Positions 11,148-21,322 of a DNA stretch of 64,000 bases are shown piece after piece; within the stretch, counting starts at the first letter, position 1, and the number at the start of each line of letters is the position of its first letter. A program made the position numbers and the translations under genes. Under the pieces are notes generated by a model that saw only the letters and a program-made list of their open reading frames with translations, made no database searches and was not told where the DNA came from. The stretch comes from Geomonas edaphica (GTDB lineage Bacteria; Desulfobacterota; Desulfuromonadia; Geobacterales; Geobacteraceae): positions 231,006 through 295,005 of the forward strand of contig NZ_SSYB01000004.1 in NCBI RefSeq assembly GCF_004917075.1. The letters run 5' to 3'.

Positions 11148-14100
11148 GCCGCCTTTCCGACCTCGCCGCACTGCTGCTGTCCGCCCTGTCGCAGCCGGAC
11201 AAGGGTGACCTCCCCCATCTCCTGGAGCAGGGGGGCTTCAGCTACGGTGCACGCACGGTCGAGAACCTGAGGCTTCTTTCCGAAGTGCTGCCGGGCGAGC
11301 GGCTGGTCGAGGTGGCCATCGCCTCGCTCGCCGCTCCCATGCCGGACATGGCGCTGAACGGCCTCGAGCGCATCAGCACCATCGTTCCGCGTGACATGCT
11401 CGTCAACCTCTGCTCACGCCGCGCGCTCACCGCGCAGCTCATGAACATCTGCGGTTCCTCCCCCTTCCTCACCACAATTATCTGCCGCGACCCCTCGGCA
11501 CTGCAGCGCCTCTTCATGGACCGCGAGATCATGATCCGGCGCAGCGAAGAGGAGATGCTGGAGGCCCTGCGCCAGCGCATCCCGGAAGGGACCGGGTACG
11601 CCGAGATCTTCTCCCACCTGCGCCGTTTCAAGTACACCGAGATGCTGCGCATCGCCGCCCGCGACCTGAACGGCCTCGCCCCGCTGGAGGAAGTCACCGC
11701 GGAACTTTCCTCCCTTGCCGCCGCGGCGCTGCAGATCGCCTACGAGACCGCCTACCGCGAGCTCGTGCGCGAACACGGCACCCCGATGGAAGAGGGGCCC
11801 GACGGACCGGTGCCGGCGGAGTTCACCATCATCGGCATGGGGAAGTTCGGCGGGCGGGAACTCAACTTCTCCTCGGACATCGATCTCATCTACTTCTACT
11901 CGTCCGACAAGGGGGAATGCACCGGCGTCCCCGACGGACGCGGCGGCTTCAGGAACAAGCTGTCCCTGCACGCCTTCTTCGTGAAACTCTCCGAGATGGT
12001 GAGCCGCGCCATCTCCCAGGTCACCGAGGACGGCTTCGTCTTCCGTGTCGACATGGGTTTGAGACCCGACGGAAAGGGGGGAGACCTCGCCACCTCGATG
12101 CGCTCCGCCGAGGTCTACTACGAGGCTTGGGGACAGTCGTGGGAGCGCGCCGCCATGATGAAGGCGCGTCCCGTGGCCGGTTCCATCGATCTCGGGGAGC
12201 GCCTGCTCGCCGCGCTCACCCCCTTCGTCTACCGCCGCTACCTCGATTACAACCTGATCGAGGACATGATGGCGATGAAGAAGAAGATCGACGCCTCGCT
12301 CGCCAGGAAGCAGGAGGGTGAGGTCAACATCAAGCTCGGGCGCGGCGGCATCCGCGAGATCGAGTTCTTCATCCAGGCCCTGCAACTGGTCTACGCCGGG
12401 AAGAACCCGCAGTTGAGGGAGCGCAACTCGCTCAAGGCCCTGAAGACCCTGTACCAGGCACGCCTCATCAAGGAGATCGATTGCGCCTCGCTCTCCGACG
12501 CCTACCGCTTCCTGCGCACCGTCGAGCACCGCATCCAGGTAGTGCAGGAGCGCCAGACCCACGCCCTGCCCCGCAAGGACGAGGAGCTCTCGGCCCTGGC
12601 GCGGCGCTGCGGCTACCTCAGAAAGGACGGGCAGCAGCGTTTCAGCGAGACGCTGGAGCGGCACCGTCGCGCCGTCTCCGCCATCTACGGCGACCTCTTC
12701 CTGTCGCGCGACGAGAAGATCAAGGAGGAGGTACTCCCCGAGGTACACTTCTTCTTCGACCACAACGCCGACCCCGACCTCATCAAGGACATGCTGGAAG
12801 AGCGCCGCTTCGAGCACCCAGACGCCGGCTACGAGAACCTCCTCGTGCTGCGCGACGGCCCGGCCAAGGTGAACCTCACCGAACAGGGGCGCCGCACCCT
12901 GGAGAAGATCGCGCCCCTCTTTTTGCAGGAGGTCTTCTCGGCTCCCGACCCCGACCTCGCCCTCACCAATCTGGAGCGTTTCCTCTCCTCGCAGCGGACC
13001 AGGTCTTCCATCTACGCCCTGCTGGCCGAGAACCGGGACATCCTGAAGCTCCTCACCTCGCTTTTCGGGATGTCCGAGTTCCTCTCGAAGATCTTCATCG
13101 GGCACCCGGAACTGCTCGACAGCATGGCCTCGCACGAGTACGCCTACCTGCAAAAGGAACGCGCCGCCATGGCGAAGGAGCTGGATACCTTCCTCACCCA
13201 GGCGGACGGTTTCGAGGAGCAGTTGGACGCCATGCGAAGCTACCGTCACGAGGAGTTCCTGCGCATCGGCATGAACGACATCTACGGCAAGATGAAACAG
13301 CCGGAAGTGGCGCAGCAGCTGACCGATCTTGCCGACGTGACCCTCGCCGCCGCCTGCTGCATGGCGACCGGAGAGCTCGCCCGTTTCGGGCGTCCGATGG
13401 TGGTCGAGGAGGACGGCACGAAGCATGAAGCCTCCTTCGCCATCGTCGCCATGGGGAAACTTGGGGGCTTCGAGCTCAACTACCACTCCGACCTCGATAT
13501 CATCTATATCTACGACGGGCAGGGGTTCACCGACGGCGAGAAGAGCATCACCAACCGCGAGTACTTCGCCAAACTCGGGCAGAAGATCATCCTGGTACTC
13601 ACCACGCAGACCCGCGAGGGGTACGCCTACAAGATCGACACGCGGTTGCGCCCGTCCGGCAACGCAGGACCTCTCGTCACCTCGTTGGAGTCCTTCCAGA
13701 GCTACCATGCCACCGAGGCGCAGATATGGGAGCGCCAGGCGCTCACCAAGGCGCGGGTGACCTACGGCGATCCGCGTCTCAAGGCTGCCATCGAGCGGGT
13801 CATCGAGCAGACGGTCTACGGTGCCAGCGCCGACGACGGGGTGCGCGCGGAGATCCACCGGCTCAGGATGCGCATGGAGAACGAGCTCGCCAAGGAGTCG
13901 ACCGGCAGCTACAACATCAAGACCGGGCGCGGCGGCATGGTGGACGTTGAGTTCATCATCCAATTCATGCAGCTCAAATACGGCTGCAAGCACGGTGAGA
14001 TCCGCTGTCCCAACACGCTTGAAGCGATGGACGCGATGCGCATGCAAGGGCTTCTCTCCGAGCCGGATTACCAGGCCCTTGCCGAGGGGTACCGTTTCCT

Positions 14101-14326
14101 GCGTCGCCTGGAGAACCGGCTGAGGATCATCCACGACTACTCGATGAACGATCTGGGCGGACCGCTCAAGTACCTGAACAAACTGGCGAGACGCCTTGGT
14201 TACGATCCGATGCTCAAGAATCCGGGACAAGCGCTCATGGCCGATTACGAACGGGTCACCGAGGCGGTGCGCGAGGTGTACGGCAGGATTTTAGGCGGCG
14301 AAGGAGTGGCGCAGCCGGACCCGTAG
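11144..14326 (+). CDS. glnE: bifunctional glutamine synthetase adenylyltransferase/adenylyl-removing enzyme
   Basis: GlnE adds AMP to glutamine synthetase or removes it, in response to PII and glutamine. The 1060-residue protein carries two nucleotidyltransferase domains: [20 protein letters not shown] near residue 230 (N-terminal, removing) and [20 protein letters not shown] near 766 (C-terminal, transferring). Each keeps the S-D-x-D metal site, and each is followed by a helical domain with [13 protein letters not shown] or [13 protein letters not shown]. It overlaps mtnA by 4 nt. Its stop codon runs directly into a palindromic repeat. The glutamine synthetase gene is not in the window. Confidence 0.97.
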
Positions 14327-14433
14327 GGGCGAATAATTATTCGCCCAATAAAGCCGCGACCTGCCAAGGTGCTGAACGGCAGGCTGGACCGTTGCTGTTG
14401 TTGCATTCAGGGCGAATGATTATCGCACCTACC
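14323..14433. repeat. inverted-repeat element, GGGGCGAAT family
   Basis: The left arm contains the perfect 20-bp palindrome GGGCGAATAATTATTCGCCC (14327-14346) preceded by GTAG. The right arm at 14410-14433 is an inverted, partly degraded copy ending CACCTAC. The element starts inside the glnE stop codon. Single relatives occur at 52794-52819 and, by its ends, at 2370-2398. Confidence 0.7.
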
Positions 14434-14453
14434 GTTAGACATTGACGAAACGC

Positions 14454-14479
14454 GTCCCCTCATCGGGACTTTTTTTTTT
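14454..14479 (+). terminator. intrinsic terminator abutting the ybgC ribosome site
   Basis: GTCCC (14454-14458) pairs with GGGAC (14465-14469), followed by ten T (14470-14479). The Shine-Dalgarno AGGAGG of ybgC begins at 14480. It may terminate glnE transcription or attenuate ybgC; I see no good promoter between hairpin and ATG. Confidence 0.65.
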
Positions 14480-14489
14480 AGGAGGCAAC

Positions 14490-14900
14490 ATGGAAGTAAG
14501 GATCTATTATGAGGATACCGATGCGGGCGGGGTGGTGTATCACTCCAATTACATAAGCTACATGGAGCGGGCGAGGACCGAATTTCTCAGGACGCACGGG
14601 CTTTCGGTGAGAGAGATGCACGACAAGGGGATCATCTTCCCCGTGGTGCACATCGACGCCAATTTCCGTGCACCGGCGCGACTGGACGACCTGCTCGTGG
14701 TGCGCACCCAGATCGCGGTATTGAAGAACAGCTCTTTCACGGTGGCGCAGCAGGTGGTTCGGAAGGATGACGAAAAACTGCTCGTGGAGGCGAAGGTGAC
14801 GCTTGCGTGTGTCAGTCCCGAGATGAAGGCAAAGCGTCTGCCGAACGAGATCAGGGAGCTGTTCACGAGGCTTCTGGAGGAGAACCCGCAGGAAGGTTGA
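14490..14900 (+). CDS. ybgC: YbgC-family acyl-CoA thioesterase
   Basis: This hotdog-fold thioesterase hydrolyses acyl-CoA and is often associated with the Tol-Pal cell-envelope system. The 136-residue length and the signature YYEDTDAGGVVYHSNYISYM at residues 6-25, with the catalytic Asp in DTDAGGVVYH, are typical. AGGAGG lies 4 nt before the ATG at 14490; the longer reading from 14442 would translate a terminator hairpin. Tol-Pal genes are not adjacent, so the Tol link is only from the family. It converges on lspA, with a repeat element between. Confidence 0.9.
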   Translation: MEVRIYYEDTDAGGVVYHSNYISYMERARTEFLRTHGLSVREMHDKGIIFPVVHIDANFRAPARLDDLLVVRTQIAVLKNSSFTVAQQVVRKDDEKLLVEAKVTLACVSPEMKAKRLPNEIRELFTRLLEENPQEG

Positions 14901-15005
14901 GGCATCGATGACAGCCGTGCACTCACCCTCTGCGGAATGTACAGCAGTAATTCAGGGGAAGCTAGCGACTCAGCCCCTCTTTCTGGAAAAAGAAGCCTTC
15001 ATGCT

Positions 15006-15172
15006 CCCCCCTTTGCGAAGGGGGGACGGGGGGGATTTGCTTTTCCTCGACACATCAAACTATCTCTTCAAACCGCAGCCTCGTCCAGCTCCCTGTCTGT
15101 CTCGAATCTAACGATATGATCCTGGACCGCCATTTACCAACCAAGGCAAATCCCCCCTTCGCAAAGGGGGGG
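15006..15172. repeat. inverted-repeat element, CCCTTTGCGAAGGG family, copy A
   Basis: Left and right arms each carry CCCTTTGCGAAGGG extended by C and G runs and an AAATCC/GGATTT flank, in inverted orientation. The left arm has an extra ACGGGGGG block. The 349-nt gap between ybgC (ends 14900) and lspA (ends 15250) holds this element and nothing else I can name. Confidence 0.75.
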
Positions 15173-15249
15173 ACGCAAGGCCGACTATGGTACTTCGTGG
15201 TCAGGCATGTATTTACGGACAGCTGCGCTTAGAAGGGAGTGAGTGTGCG

Positions 15250-15750
15250 TTAGTTGGCGGGGGGCGTCTTCTGTTTTTCCCGGCGCTCCTCGAGGAGCAT
15301 GTCGATGGCAAGGATGAAAACGCCGACGCAGATGGCGGAATCGGCGATATTGAAGGCGGGCCAGTGGTGCCCCTTCCAGTGCACGTCGAGGAAGTCGATC
15401 ACCTCACCCAGACGGACGCGGTCGATCATGTTGCCGAGCGCGCCGGAGAAGATGAGCGACAACGAGGCCACGTTCAGCTTCTGGTCCTCGCGCAGCTTGC
15501 TGACCGCCACCAGGATGACCACGACGGCAACGGTGGACACCAGCAGGAAGAAGGGAAGCCGGTAGGCCGACGAGGAGAGTATGCCGAAGGCCGCCCCCTT
15601 GTTGCGCAGATAGGTGATGTTGAAGAGCCCCTCGATGACGGGGAAGGAGCTGTGCAGGGTCATGGACTTGTCGATGTAGACCTTGCTCACCTGGTCCAGC
15701 ACCAGCACCAGCGCAGAGATCGCCGCGAGGATGATGTATTTGAGTTTCAT
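15250..15750 (-). CDS. lspA: lipoprotein signal peptidase (signal peptidase II)
   Basis: LspA is an inner-membrane aspartyl protease that cleaves signal peptides of lipidated prolipoproteins, such as the one encoded at 5810. The 166-residue protein has four membrane segments (about 5-21, 64-84, 94-110, 135-155). The catalytic pair is Asp110 in GNMIDR and Asp137 in FNIADSAI, with NKGAAFG at 50-56. It follows ileS by 112 nt on the same strand; ileS-lspA is a common pairing. The tail EERREKQK is basic and cytoplasmic. Confidence 0.97.
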   Translation of the reverse strand: MKLKYIILAAISALVLVLDQVSKVYIDKSMTLHSSFPVIEGLFNITYLRNKGAAFGILSSSAYRLPFFLLVSTVAVVVILVAVSKLREDQKLNVASLSLIFSGALGNMIDRVRLGEVIDFLDVHWKGHHWPAFNIADSAICVGVFILAIDMLLEERREKQKTPPAN

Positions 15751-15862
15751 AGGGTCCTTTAGGTCTGATATCCCCTCTTCGACTTCCGGACCTTCGCCAA
15801 GGCTTCAGTCCGCAGGTGGGAAGAGGGACAGGGTGAGGGAGTAGCCCCCTCACCCGCCCAAT

Positions 15863-18640
15863 TTATTTCACCGCCGCAAGGCACTTCGGGCATATGGCCG
15901 CATGCTCGGCGTCCTTGCCCAGCTCTTCGCTGTAGCACCAGCAGCGCTCGCACTTCTCGCCGGGGGCGGCGGAAACCGCCACCTCGAGCCCTTCGATCCC
16001 CTCCGCCTGGTACACCTCGCCGGAAAGCCCGTCGCAAAGCTCAGCCTTCGAGACGATGAAGATCTCGGGAAGCTGCGCCGCGTACTCCTTGAGGAACGCC
16101 TCGGTGTCGCCGCTTGCCTTCAGCGAGACGGCGGCGTCGAGCGAATGCCCGATTACCTTCTTCACGCGGGCAAGCTCAAGCGCCTTGGAGACCTCGGAGC
16201 GGATCTTGATGATCTTCTCCCAGCGGACGGCAAGCGCATCGTCCTTGACCTCGGGGGTGAGAGCCGGGAAGAGCGCCAGGTGCACGCTCGACTCGCGATT
16301 GCCGGGCATCTCCGCCCAGACCTCTTCGGCGGTGAAGGAGAGCACCGGTGCCACCATGCGCACCAGGGCGTCGAGCACCTTGTACATCACGGTCTGGCCG
16401 CTTCTCCTTGCCACCGAATCCTTCTTCGAGGTGTAGACACGGTCCTTCAGGATGTCGAGGTAGAAGGCGCTCATCTCGACGGTGCAGAAGCCGTTCACCG
16501 CGTGGTAGAGGATGTGGAACTCGCTGTCGTTGTAGGAGGCGAGCACCTTCTCCTTCAGAAGCTCCAACTGGTGCATGGCCCAACGATCGAGCTCCGGCAT
16601 GTCGACGTACGCCACGCAATCCGTTTCCGGGTTGAAGTCGTTGATGCTGCCCAGGATGTAGCGGCAGGTGTTCCTGATGCGGCGGTAGCTCTCGGAGAGA
16701 CGGGTCAGGATCTCCTGGGAGATGCGCAGGTCGTCGCGGTAGTCCTGTGCCGCCACCCAGAGGCGGAGCACGTCGCCGCCGAACTTCTTGATGACGTCCT
16801 CGGGGGCGACGACGTTGCCCACCGACTTGCTCATCTTGCGACCGGCGCCGTCCATGACGAAGCCGTGGGTGAGTACGTTCTTGTAGGGGGCGCGGCCGCG
16901 GGTGCCGACGCTCGCAAGCAGCGAGGAGTGGAACCAGCCGCGGTGCTGGTCGCTACCTTCAAGGTACATGTCGGCCGGGGAGCCCAGGTTCTCGCGCAGC
17001 TCAAGGACGGCGGCGTGCGAGGTGCCGGAGTCGAACCAGACGTCGAGGATATCGCCTTCCTTCTCGAACTCGTCCTTGCCGCAGGAGGGGCAGGTGGTCC
17101 CTTCCGGCAGGAATTTCGCGGCATCCCAGTCGTACCAGATGTCGGAGGTGTGCTCGGCGAAGAGGTCCGCCACGTGGTGCATGACCTTGCCGTCGGCCAT
17201 CACGTTGCCGCAGCTCTTGCAGTAGAAGGCGGCGATGGGGACGCCCCAGGAGCGCTGGCGGGAAACGCACCAGTCGGGACGGTTCTCGATCATGCCGTAG
17301 ATACGCTCACGGCCCCATTTCGGGATCCAGTTCACGTTGTTGATCTCGGAGAGCGCCTTGCCGCGCAGATCGTTCTTCTCCATGGAGATGAACCACTGCT
17401 CGGTAGCGCGGAAGATGACCGGCTTCTTGCAGCGCCAGCAGTGCGGGTAGGAGTGGGAAATCTCCTTGGAGCCCAGGAGCGCGCCGACCTCGATCAGCTT
17501 CTCGATCACGTTCTTGTTGGCGTCGAAGACAAACTGGCCAGCGAAGAACTCTATGTTCTCGTAGAAACGGCCGCGGTTGTCGACCGGGTTGTAGATGTCG
17601 AGCCCCGCCTGCAGGCCGAGTTCGTAGTCTTCCTGGCCGTGGCCCGGCGCGGTGTGGACGCAGCCGGTACCGGCTTCGAGAGTAACGTGCTCACCCAGCA
17701 GGATGATGGAGTCCTGGTCGTAGAACGGGTGGCGGGCCAGCTTTTTCTCCAGGATCTTGGAGGGGAACTTGGCCAGCACCTCGCCTTCCGCGCCGATCTC
17801 CTTCAGGAAGCTCTCCTTCAGGCCGTCGGCCACGATGACCACGTCACCGCTGTTAAGCGCAAGCGCCACGTAGTCGAGTTCCGGGTGCAGCGCGATGGCG
17901 AGGTTCGCGGGAAGGGTCCAGGGGGTGGTGGTCCAGATCACCATGGAGGCCTTTTTGCCGGAAAGCGCGGGCACCGCGTTCCCCAGGTCTTCCTTTAAGG
18001 CGAACTTGACGAACACGGAGGGGGACTTGTGGTCGGCGTACTCGACCTCTGCCTCGGCGAGTGCCGTGCCGCAGGAGGAACACCAGTGTACCGGCTTCTT
18101 CCCCTTGTAGAGACCGCCGTTCTCGGCGAAGCGCGCCAGTTCGCGGGCGGTTGCCCCTTCGTAGCTCGCGTTCATGGTCAGGTAGGGCTCGTCCCAGTCG
18201 CCGAAGATCCCGAGCCGCTCGAACTCCTCGCGCTGGATGCCGACGAACTTGGCGGCGTACTCGCGGCAGAGCTTGCGCATCTCGAGCTTGGAGATCTCGT
18301 GCTTCTTCGAGCCCAGGTTCTTCTCGACCTGCAACTCGATGGGGAGGCCGTGGCAATCCCACCCCGGCACGTAAGGAGCGGCGAAGCCTTCCATACGCTT
18401 GCTCTTGAGGACGATGTCCTTGAGAATCTTGTTCAGCGCGTGGCCGATATGAATGTGACCGTTGGCGTACGGAGGACCGTCGTGCAGAATGTAACGCGGG
18501 CGGTTCGCTCCCGCCTCTTCGATCTTCTGGTTTATGTCGATCTCGTTCCAGTGCTTGAGCATCTCGGGCTCGCGCTGGGGAAGATTGCCCTTCATAGGGA
18601 AATTGGTACTGGGGAGATTGAGAGTATCCTTGTAATCCAT
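15863..18640 (-). CDS. ileS: isoleucyl-tRNA synthetase
   Basis: It charges tRNA(Ile). The 925-residue class I synthetase begins [16 protein letters not shown], as in the bacterial type. HIGH is in [10 protein letters not shown] (residues 61-70) and KMSKS near residue 600. The editing insertion lies between, and the C-terminal zinc finger CERCWC...CPKC is near 890-920. I took the ATG at 18640 because GGAGG lies 8 nt upstream; the longer frame begins with TTG at 18655 over that site. The zinc-finger type suggests the standard, mupirocin-sensitive class, an inference from family knowledge. No T-box leader is visible. Confidence 0.98.
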   Translation of the reverse strand: MDYKDTLNLPSTNFPMKGNLPQREPEMLKHWNEIDINQKIEEAGANRPRYILHDGPPYANGHIHIGHALNKILKDIVLKSKRMEGFAAPYVPGWDCHGLPIELQVEKNLGSKKHEISKLEMRKLCREYAAKFVGIQREEFERLGIFGDWDEPYLTMNASYEGATARELARFAENGGLYKGKKPVHWCSSCGTALAEAEVEYADHKSPSVFVKFALKEDLGNAVPALSGKKASMVIWTTTPWTLPANLAIALHPELDYVALALNSGDVVIVADGLKESFLKEIGAEGEVLAKFPSKILEKKLARHPFYDQDSIILLGEHVTLEAGTGCVHTAPGHGQEDYELGLQAGLDIYNPVDNRGRFYENIEFFAGQFVFDANKNVIEKLIEVGALLGSKEISHSYPHCWRCKKPVIFRATEQWFISMEKNDLRGKALSEINNVNWIPKWGRERIYGMIENRPDWCVSRQRSWGVPIAAFYCKSCGNVMADGKVMHHVADLFAEHTSDIWYDWDAAKFLPEGTTCPSCGKDEFEKEGDILDVWFDSGTSHAAVLELRENLGSPADMYLEGSDQHRGWFHSSLLASVGTRGRAPYKNVLTHGFVMDGAGRKMSKSVGNVVAPEDVIKKFGGDVLRLWVAAQDYRDDLRISQEILTRLSESYRRIRNTCRYILGSINDFNPETDCVAYVDMPELDRWAMHQLELLKEKVLASYNDSEFHILYHAVNGFCTVEMSAFYLDILKDRVYTSKKDSVARRSGQTVMYKVLDALVRMVAPVLSFTAEEVWAEMPGNRESSVHLALFPALTPEVKDDALAVRWEKIIKIRSEVSKALELARVKKVIGHSLDAAVSLKASGDTEAFLKEYAAQLPEIFIVSKAELCDGLSGEVYQAEGIEGLEVAVSAAPGEKCERCWCYSEELGKDAEHAAICPKCLAAVK

Positions 18641-18687
18641 GTAAACGGCCTCCAAGCTGTCTGATTAAGCCATGAGAGAAACGACTT

Positions 18688-18716
18688 AAGCTACAAGCTA
18701 TAACGAGTAATGTCAA
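18688..18716 (-). promoter_or_regulatory. predicted sigma-70 promoter of ileS
   Basis: On the minus strand TTGACA (18716-18711) and TAGCTT (18693-18688) are 17 nt apart, upstream of ileS. Confidence 0.55.
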
Positions 18717-18902
18717 GCGCAAACAGGGATTTCCGCTGTTTAGACAGCGCTGCGCACTCTTTATCCGGCGATGTCCAGCGTTTCATCCAGCCCAGGGGGC
18801 CGACCGCTCCGAACCCGCTCAAAGAAAATGTGTTCTACACACATGGGGGCGAGTGGGACACTCCTAGACGTGTAGATACAACGGCAATTTTTTCGGTTTT
18901 TC

Positions 18903-18931
18903 TTGTGTCAGGCTGAGAGCGGTGCTATAAG
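18903..18931 (+). promoter_or_regulatory. predicted sigma-70 promoter of kup
   Basis: TTGTGT (18903-18908) and TATAAG (18926-18931) are 17 nt apart, 32 nt before the kup ATG. Confidence 0.55.
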
Positions 18932-18962
18932 TTGCGCCGCTAGAATAACTGGAGGCCTCTCC

Positions 18963-20780
18963 ATGCAAAAGCACGAACAATCATACTGGGGCGGGATAGT
19001 CAAATCGATGGGCCTCGTCTTTGGCGACATCGGCACGAGCCCCATCTATACCCTCACCGTCATCTTCGCCATCACCCCTCCGAAGCCTGAGAACATCTTC
19101 GGCATCCTGTCTCTTATCGTCTGGACCCTGATCATCCTGGTCACCGTCGAGTACGCCTGGCTTGCCATGAGCCTCGGGAGAAAGGGGGAAGGCGGCACCA
19201 TCGTTTTGAAGGAGATCCTGGTCCGTCTGCTCAGGGGGGGGCGAGCCATGGGCTTCATCGGCCTGCTCTCCTTCATCGGCGTTTCGCTGCTCCTGGGCGA
19301 CGGCGTCATCACCCCGGCCATCTCGATACTCTCCGCAGTTGAAGGTCTCGTGCTGATCCCGACGTTCTCCGGCCTGTCGCAGGGCGTCCTGATCTTCATC
19401 GCCGCGGTCATTGCCATCACCCTTTTCATCTTCCAATCACTGGGAACGGACAAGGTGGCGGGTGCGTTCGGTCCGCTCATGGTGCTCTGGTTCGCATCAC
19501 TCACCATAACAGGTCTCATCGCCATCGCCGGGCACCCGGAGGTCGTCAAGGCGATCTCCCCCTGGTATGCCATAAAGTTCTTCCTGGACAACGGCCTCTC
19601 AGGTTTCTTCGTCCTCTCGGAAGTCATCCTGTGTGCCACCGGCGGTGAAGCTCTTTACGCCGACATGGGACATCTGGGCAGAAAGCCGATCGTCAGGGCC
19701 TGGTACTTCGTCTTCGTGGCATTGGTGATCAACTACCTTGGCCAGGGCGCGTTCCTGCTGGAGCACCCGCATGAGAAGAACACCCTTTTCGGGATGGTGC
19801 AGGGGGAATCGCAGTTCCTCTACATCCCGTTCCTGATCCTCACCATCCTCGCGACCGTCATCGCGTCACAGGCCCTCATCAGCGGGGTGTTCTCGATCGT
19901 TTATCAGGGAATCACCACGCGCATCATGCCGCTCATGAAGGTCGATTACACCTCGAGCCATCTCAAGTCACAGATCTACATCAGCTCGGTGAACTGGTCG
20001 CTCATGGTGCTGGTCATCTTCATCATGCTGCTGTTCGGCAAGTCGGAGAACTTGGCAGCCGCATACGGCCTTGCCGTCACCGGGACCATGACCATCACCG
20101 GCATCATGATGACCTGGATCTTCGCCAACACCACCAAGAAGTGGAAGGCGCCCATCGCCCTTGCGGTCACCCTCATCGACGCCGTCTTCCTGATCGCGAA
20201 CCTGAACAAGTTGCCCCACGGCGGTTACTGGTCCCTCATCCTCGCCTCGGTTCCCTTCGTGACCATTCTGATCTGGACCAAGGGACAGCGGGCGCTTTAC
20301 AAGGCGCTCAAGCCGCTGGACGTGGAGACCTTCCTCCTCTCCTACGAGCAGATCTTCTCCAAGGGGCGCACCATCCCCGGCACCGGGCTCTTTTTCACCC
20401 GTGAGTGGGCGGTGGTCCCCCCATACGTAGTGCACTGCATCATCCGGAGCAACATCATCTACGAGCGCAACGTCTTCATCTCCATCATCAGGACCGATGA
20501 GCCGTTCGGAGTTTCCCACAAGCTGACCGAAAAACGCGGCAGCGGTCTTGATTCCTTCGAGATCTTCGCGGGTTATATGGAGGTGATCGACATCGAGGCG
20601 CTGCTCAAGAAGAACAACATCAATGAAAAGGTCATCTTCTACGGTGTGGAGGACATCACGACCCCCAACCCGATCTGGAAGATCTTCAACGCCATCAAGA
20701 AGCTGAGCCCGAACTTCGTGCAGTTCAACCAGCTTCCCGCAAGCAAACTGCAGGGCGTCCTGACCCGGGTAGAGATGTAA
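18963..20780 (+). CDS. kup: Kup-family potassium uptake transporter
   Basis: Kup proteins import K+ with protons across the inner membrane. The 605-residue protein begins with the family block GLVFGDIGTSPIYTLTVIF near residue 19 and shows about 12 hydrophobic segments up to residue 440, followed by a soluble C-terminal domain of about 165 residues. Conserved acidic and Gly motifs LLLGDGVITPAISILSAVEGL (near 108) and GGEALYADMGHLG (near 229) are present. The ATG at 18963 has GGAGG 8 nt upstream; the reading from 18903 would start inside the promoter. A strong hairpin terminator follows. It is monocistronic by context. Confidence 0.96.
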   Translation: MQKHEQSYWGGIVKSMGLVFGDIGTSPIYTLTVIFAITPPKPENIFGILSLIVWTLIILVTVEYAWLAMSLGRKGEGGTIVLKEILVRLLRGGRAMGFIGLLSFIGVSLLLGDGVITPAISILSAVEGLVLIPTFSGLSQGVLIFIAAVIAITLFIFQSLGTDKVAGAFGPLMVLWFASLTITGLIAIAGHPEVVKAISPWYAIKFFLDNGLSGFFVLSEVILCATGGEALYADMGHLGRKPIVRAWYFVFVALVINYLGQGAFLLEHPHEKNTLFGMVQGESQFLYIPFLILTILATVIASQALISGVFSIVYQGITTRIMPLMKVDYTSSHLKSQIYISSVNWSLMVLVIFIMLLFGKSENLAAAYGLAVTGTMTITGIMMTWIFANTTKKWKAPIALAVTLIDAVFLIANLNKLPHGGYWSLILASVPFVTILIWTKGQRALYKALKPLDVETFLLSYEQIFSKGRTIPGTGLFFTREWAVVPPYVVHCIIRSNIIYERNVFISIIRTDEPFGVSHKLTEKRGSGLDSFEIFAGYMEVIDIEALLKKNNINEKVIFYGVEDITTPNPIWKIFNAIKKLSPNFVQFNQLPASKLQGVLTRVEM

Positions 20781-20817
20781 CTGTCCCCCCCCTCACCCAG
20801 CCGTCCATCAGGAAACA

Positions 20818-20855
20818 CAAAAAGGGCCGCTTCCCTCACGGGAGCGGCCCTTTTC
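20818..20855. terminator. bidirectional terminator between kup and the 113-aa gene
   Basis: GGGCCGCT and AGCGGCCC pair, with CCC/GGG continuing the stem, flanked by an A run on the left and TTTT on the right. It can serve both convergent genes. Confidence 0.8.
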
Positions 20856-20881
20856 ACGTCAGTTGGGGATTCGATGCCTGA

Positions 20882-21223
20882 CTAGACGGCGTCCAGCAGA
20901 CTTCCCCAGGTATCCTTCATCGTGATGCGGTGCAGAGCGTTCACACCCTGGACCTCGTAGATGATTTTCTCGGTCTCCTCCTGCGAGAGCCCAACCTTGG
21001 GACGGACCCCCATCCAGTGGGTGGCCTGGCCGGAGGGGGACTCCAGCGGACGGGGCAGCGGGGGGCCCGGTTTGTACTTCTTGTCTACGAAAATGGCCGC
21101 TTCATACTGTTTGCCGTGTTTGACCAGGCAGATTTCCAGCAAAGCCCCCGTGTTCTGCAGGACCCGATCGATGATCATTTCCTGTACTTCCATATCTTCC
21201 GGCATCTCGGTGTATTCGCTCAT
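20882..21223 (-). CDS. uncharacterised 113-aa protein
   Basis: I do not recognise this protein. It is 113 residues, acidic at the N terminus (MSEYTEMPEDMEVQEM), with no signal peptide or membrane segment. The middle is Pro-rich (YKPGPPLPRPLE) and the C terminus reads as alpha/beta (GLSQEETEKIIYEVQGVNALHRI). The ATG at 21223 has AGAGG 7 nt upstream. The coding frame is supported by its regular composition and by terminators on its 3' side. It lies 99 nt after the EEP-family gene on the same strand, so it may share a transcript with it. Confidence 0.7.
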   Translation of the reverse strand: MSEYTEMPEDMEVQEMIIDRVLQNTGALLEICLVKHGKQYEAAIFVDKKYKPGPPLPRPLESPSGQATHWMGVRPKVGLSQEETEKIIYEVQGVNALHRITMKDTWGSLLDAV

Positions 21224-21322
21224 GGCACCTCTCCATTCCCAGTGTTCGACGTTGTTCCTATTCTTACTCCTCATCGGTCGATCACGGTTCCGACTTTAGG
21301 TCTTTTGCCCCCCTCGACGCAA

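Larger units (their letters stand above)
18641..18962. other. divergent intergenic region ileS / kup
   Basis: This 322-nt gap between divergent genes holds an ileS promoter and a kup promoter. An ATGTGT-N5-ACACAT inverted repeat at 18828-18844 lies 58 nt upstream of the kup -10 and could be an operator. I see no gene or structured RNA. Confidence 0.5.

Noticed and set aside
11414..14230. 938-codon open frame opposite glnE
   Set aside because: It mirrors glnE, whose motifs are all intact. The translation has no domain and is rich in Leu/Val/His as expected for a shadow.
15187..15762. 191-codon open frame opposite lspA
   Set aside because: lspA on the other strand has both catalytic Asp and its membrane helices. 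The plus-strand frame is a shadow.
15902..17998. 698-codon open frame opposite ileS
   Set aside because: It is a shadow of ileS without start signals or recognisable domain.
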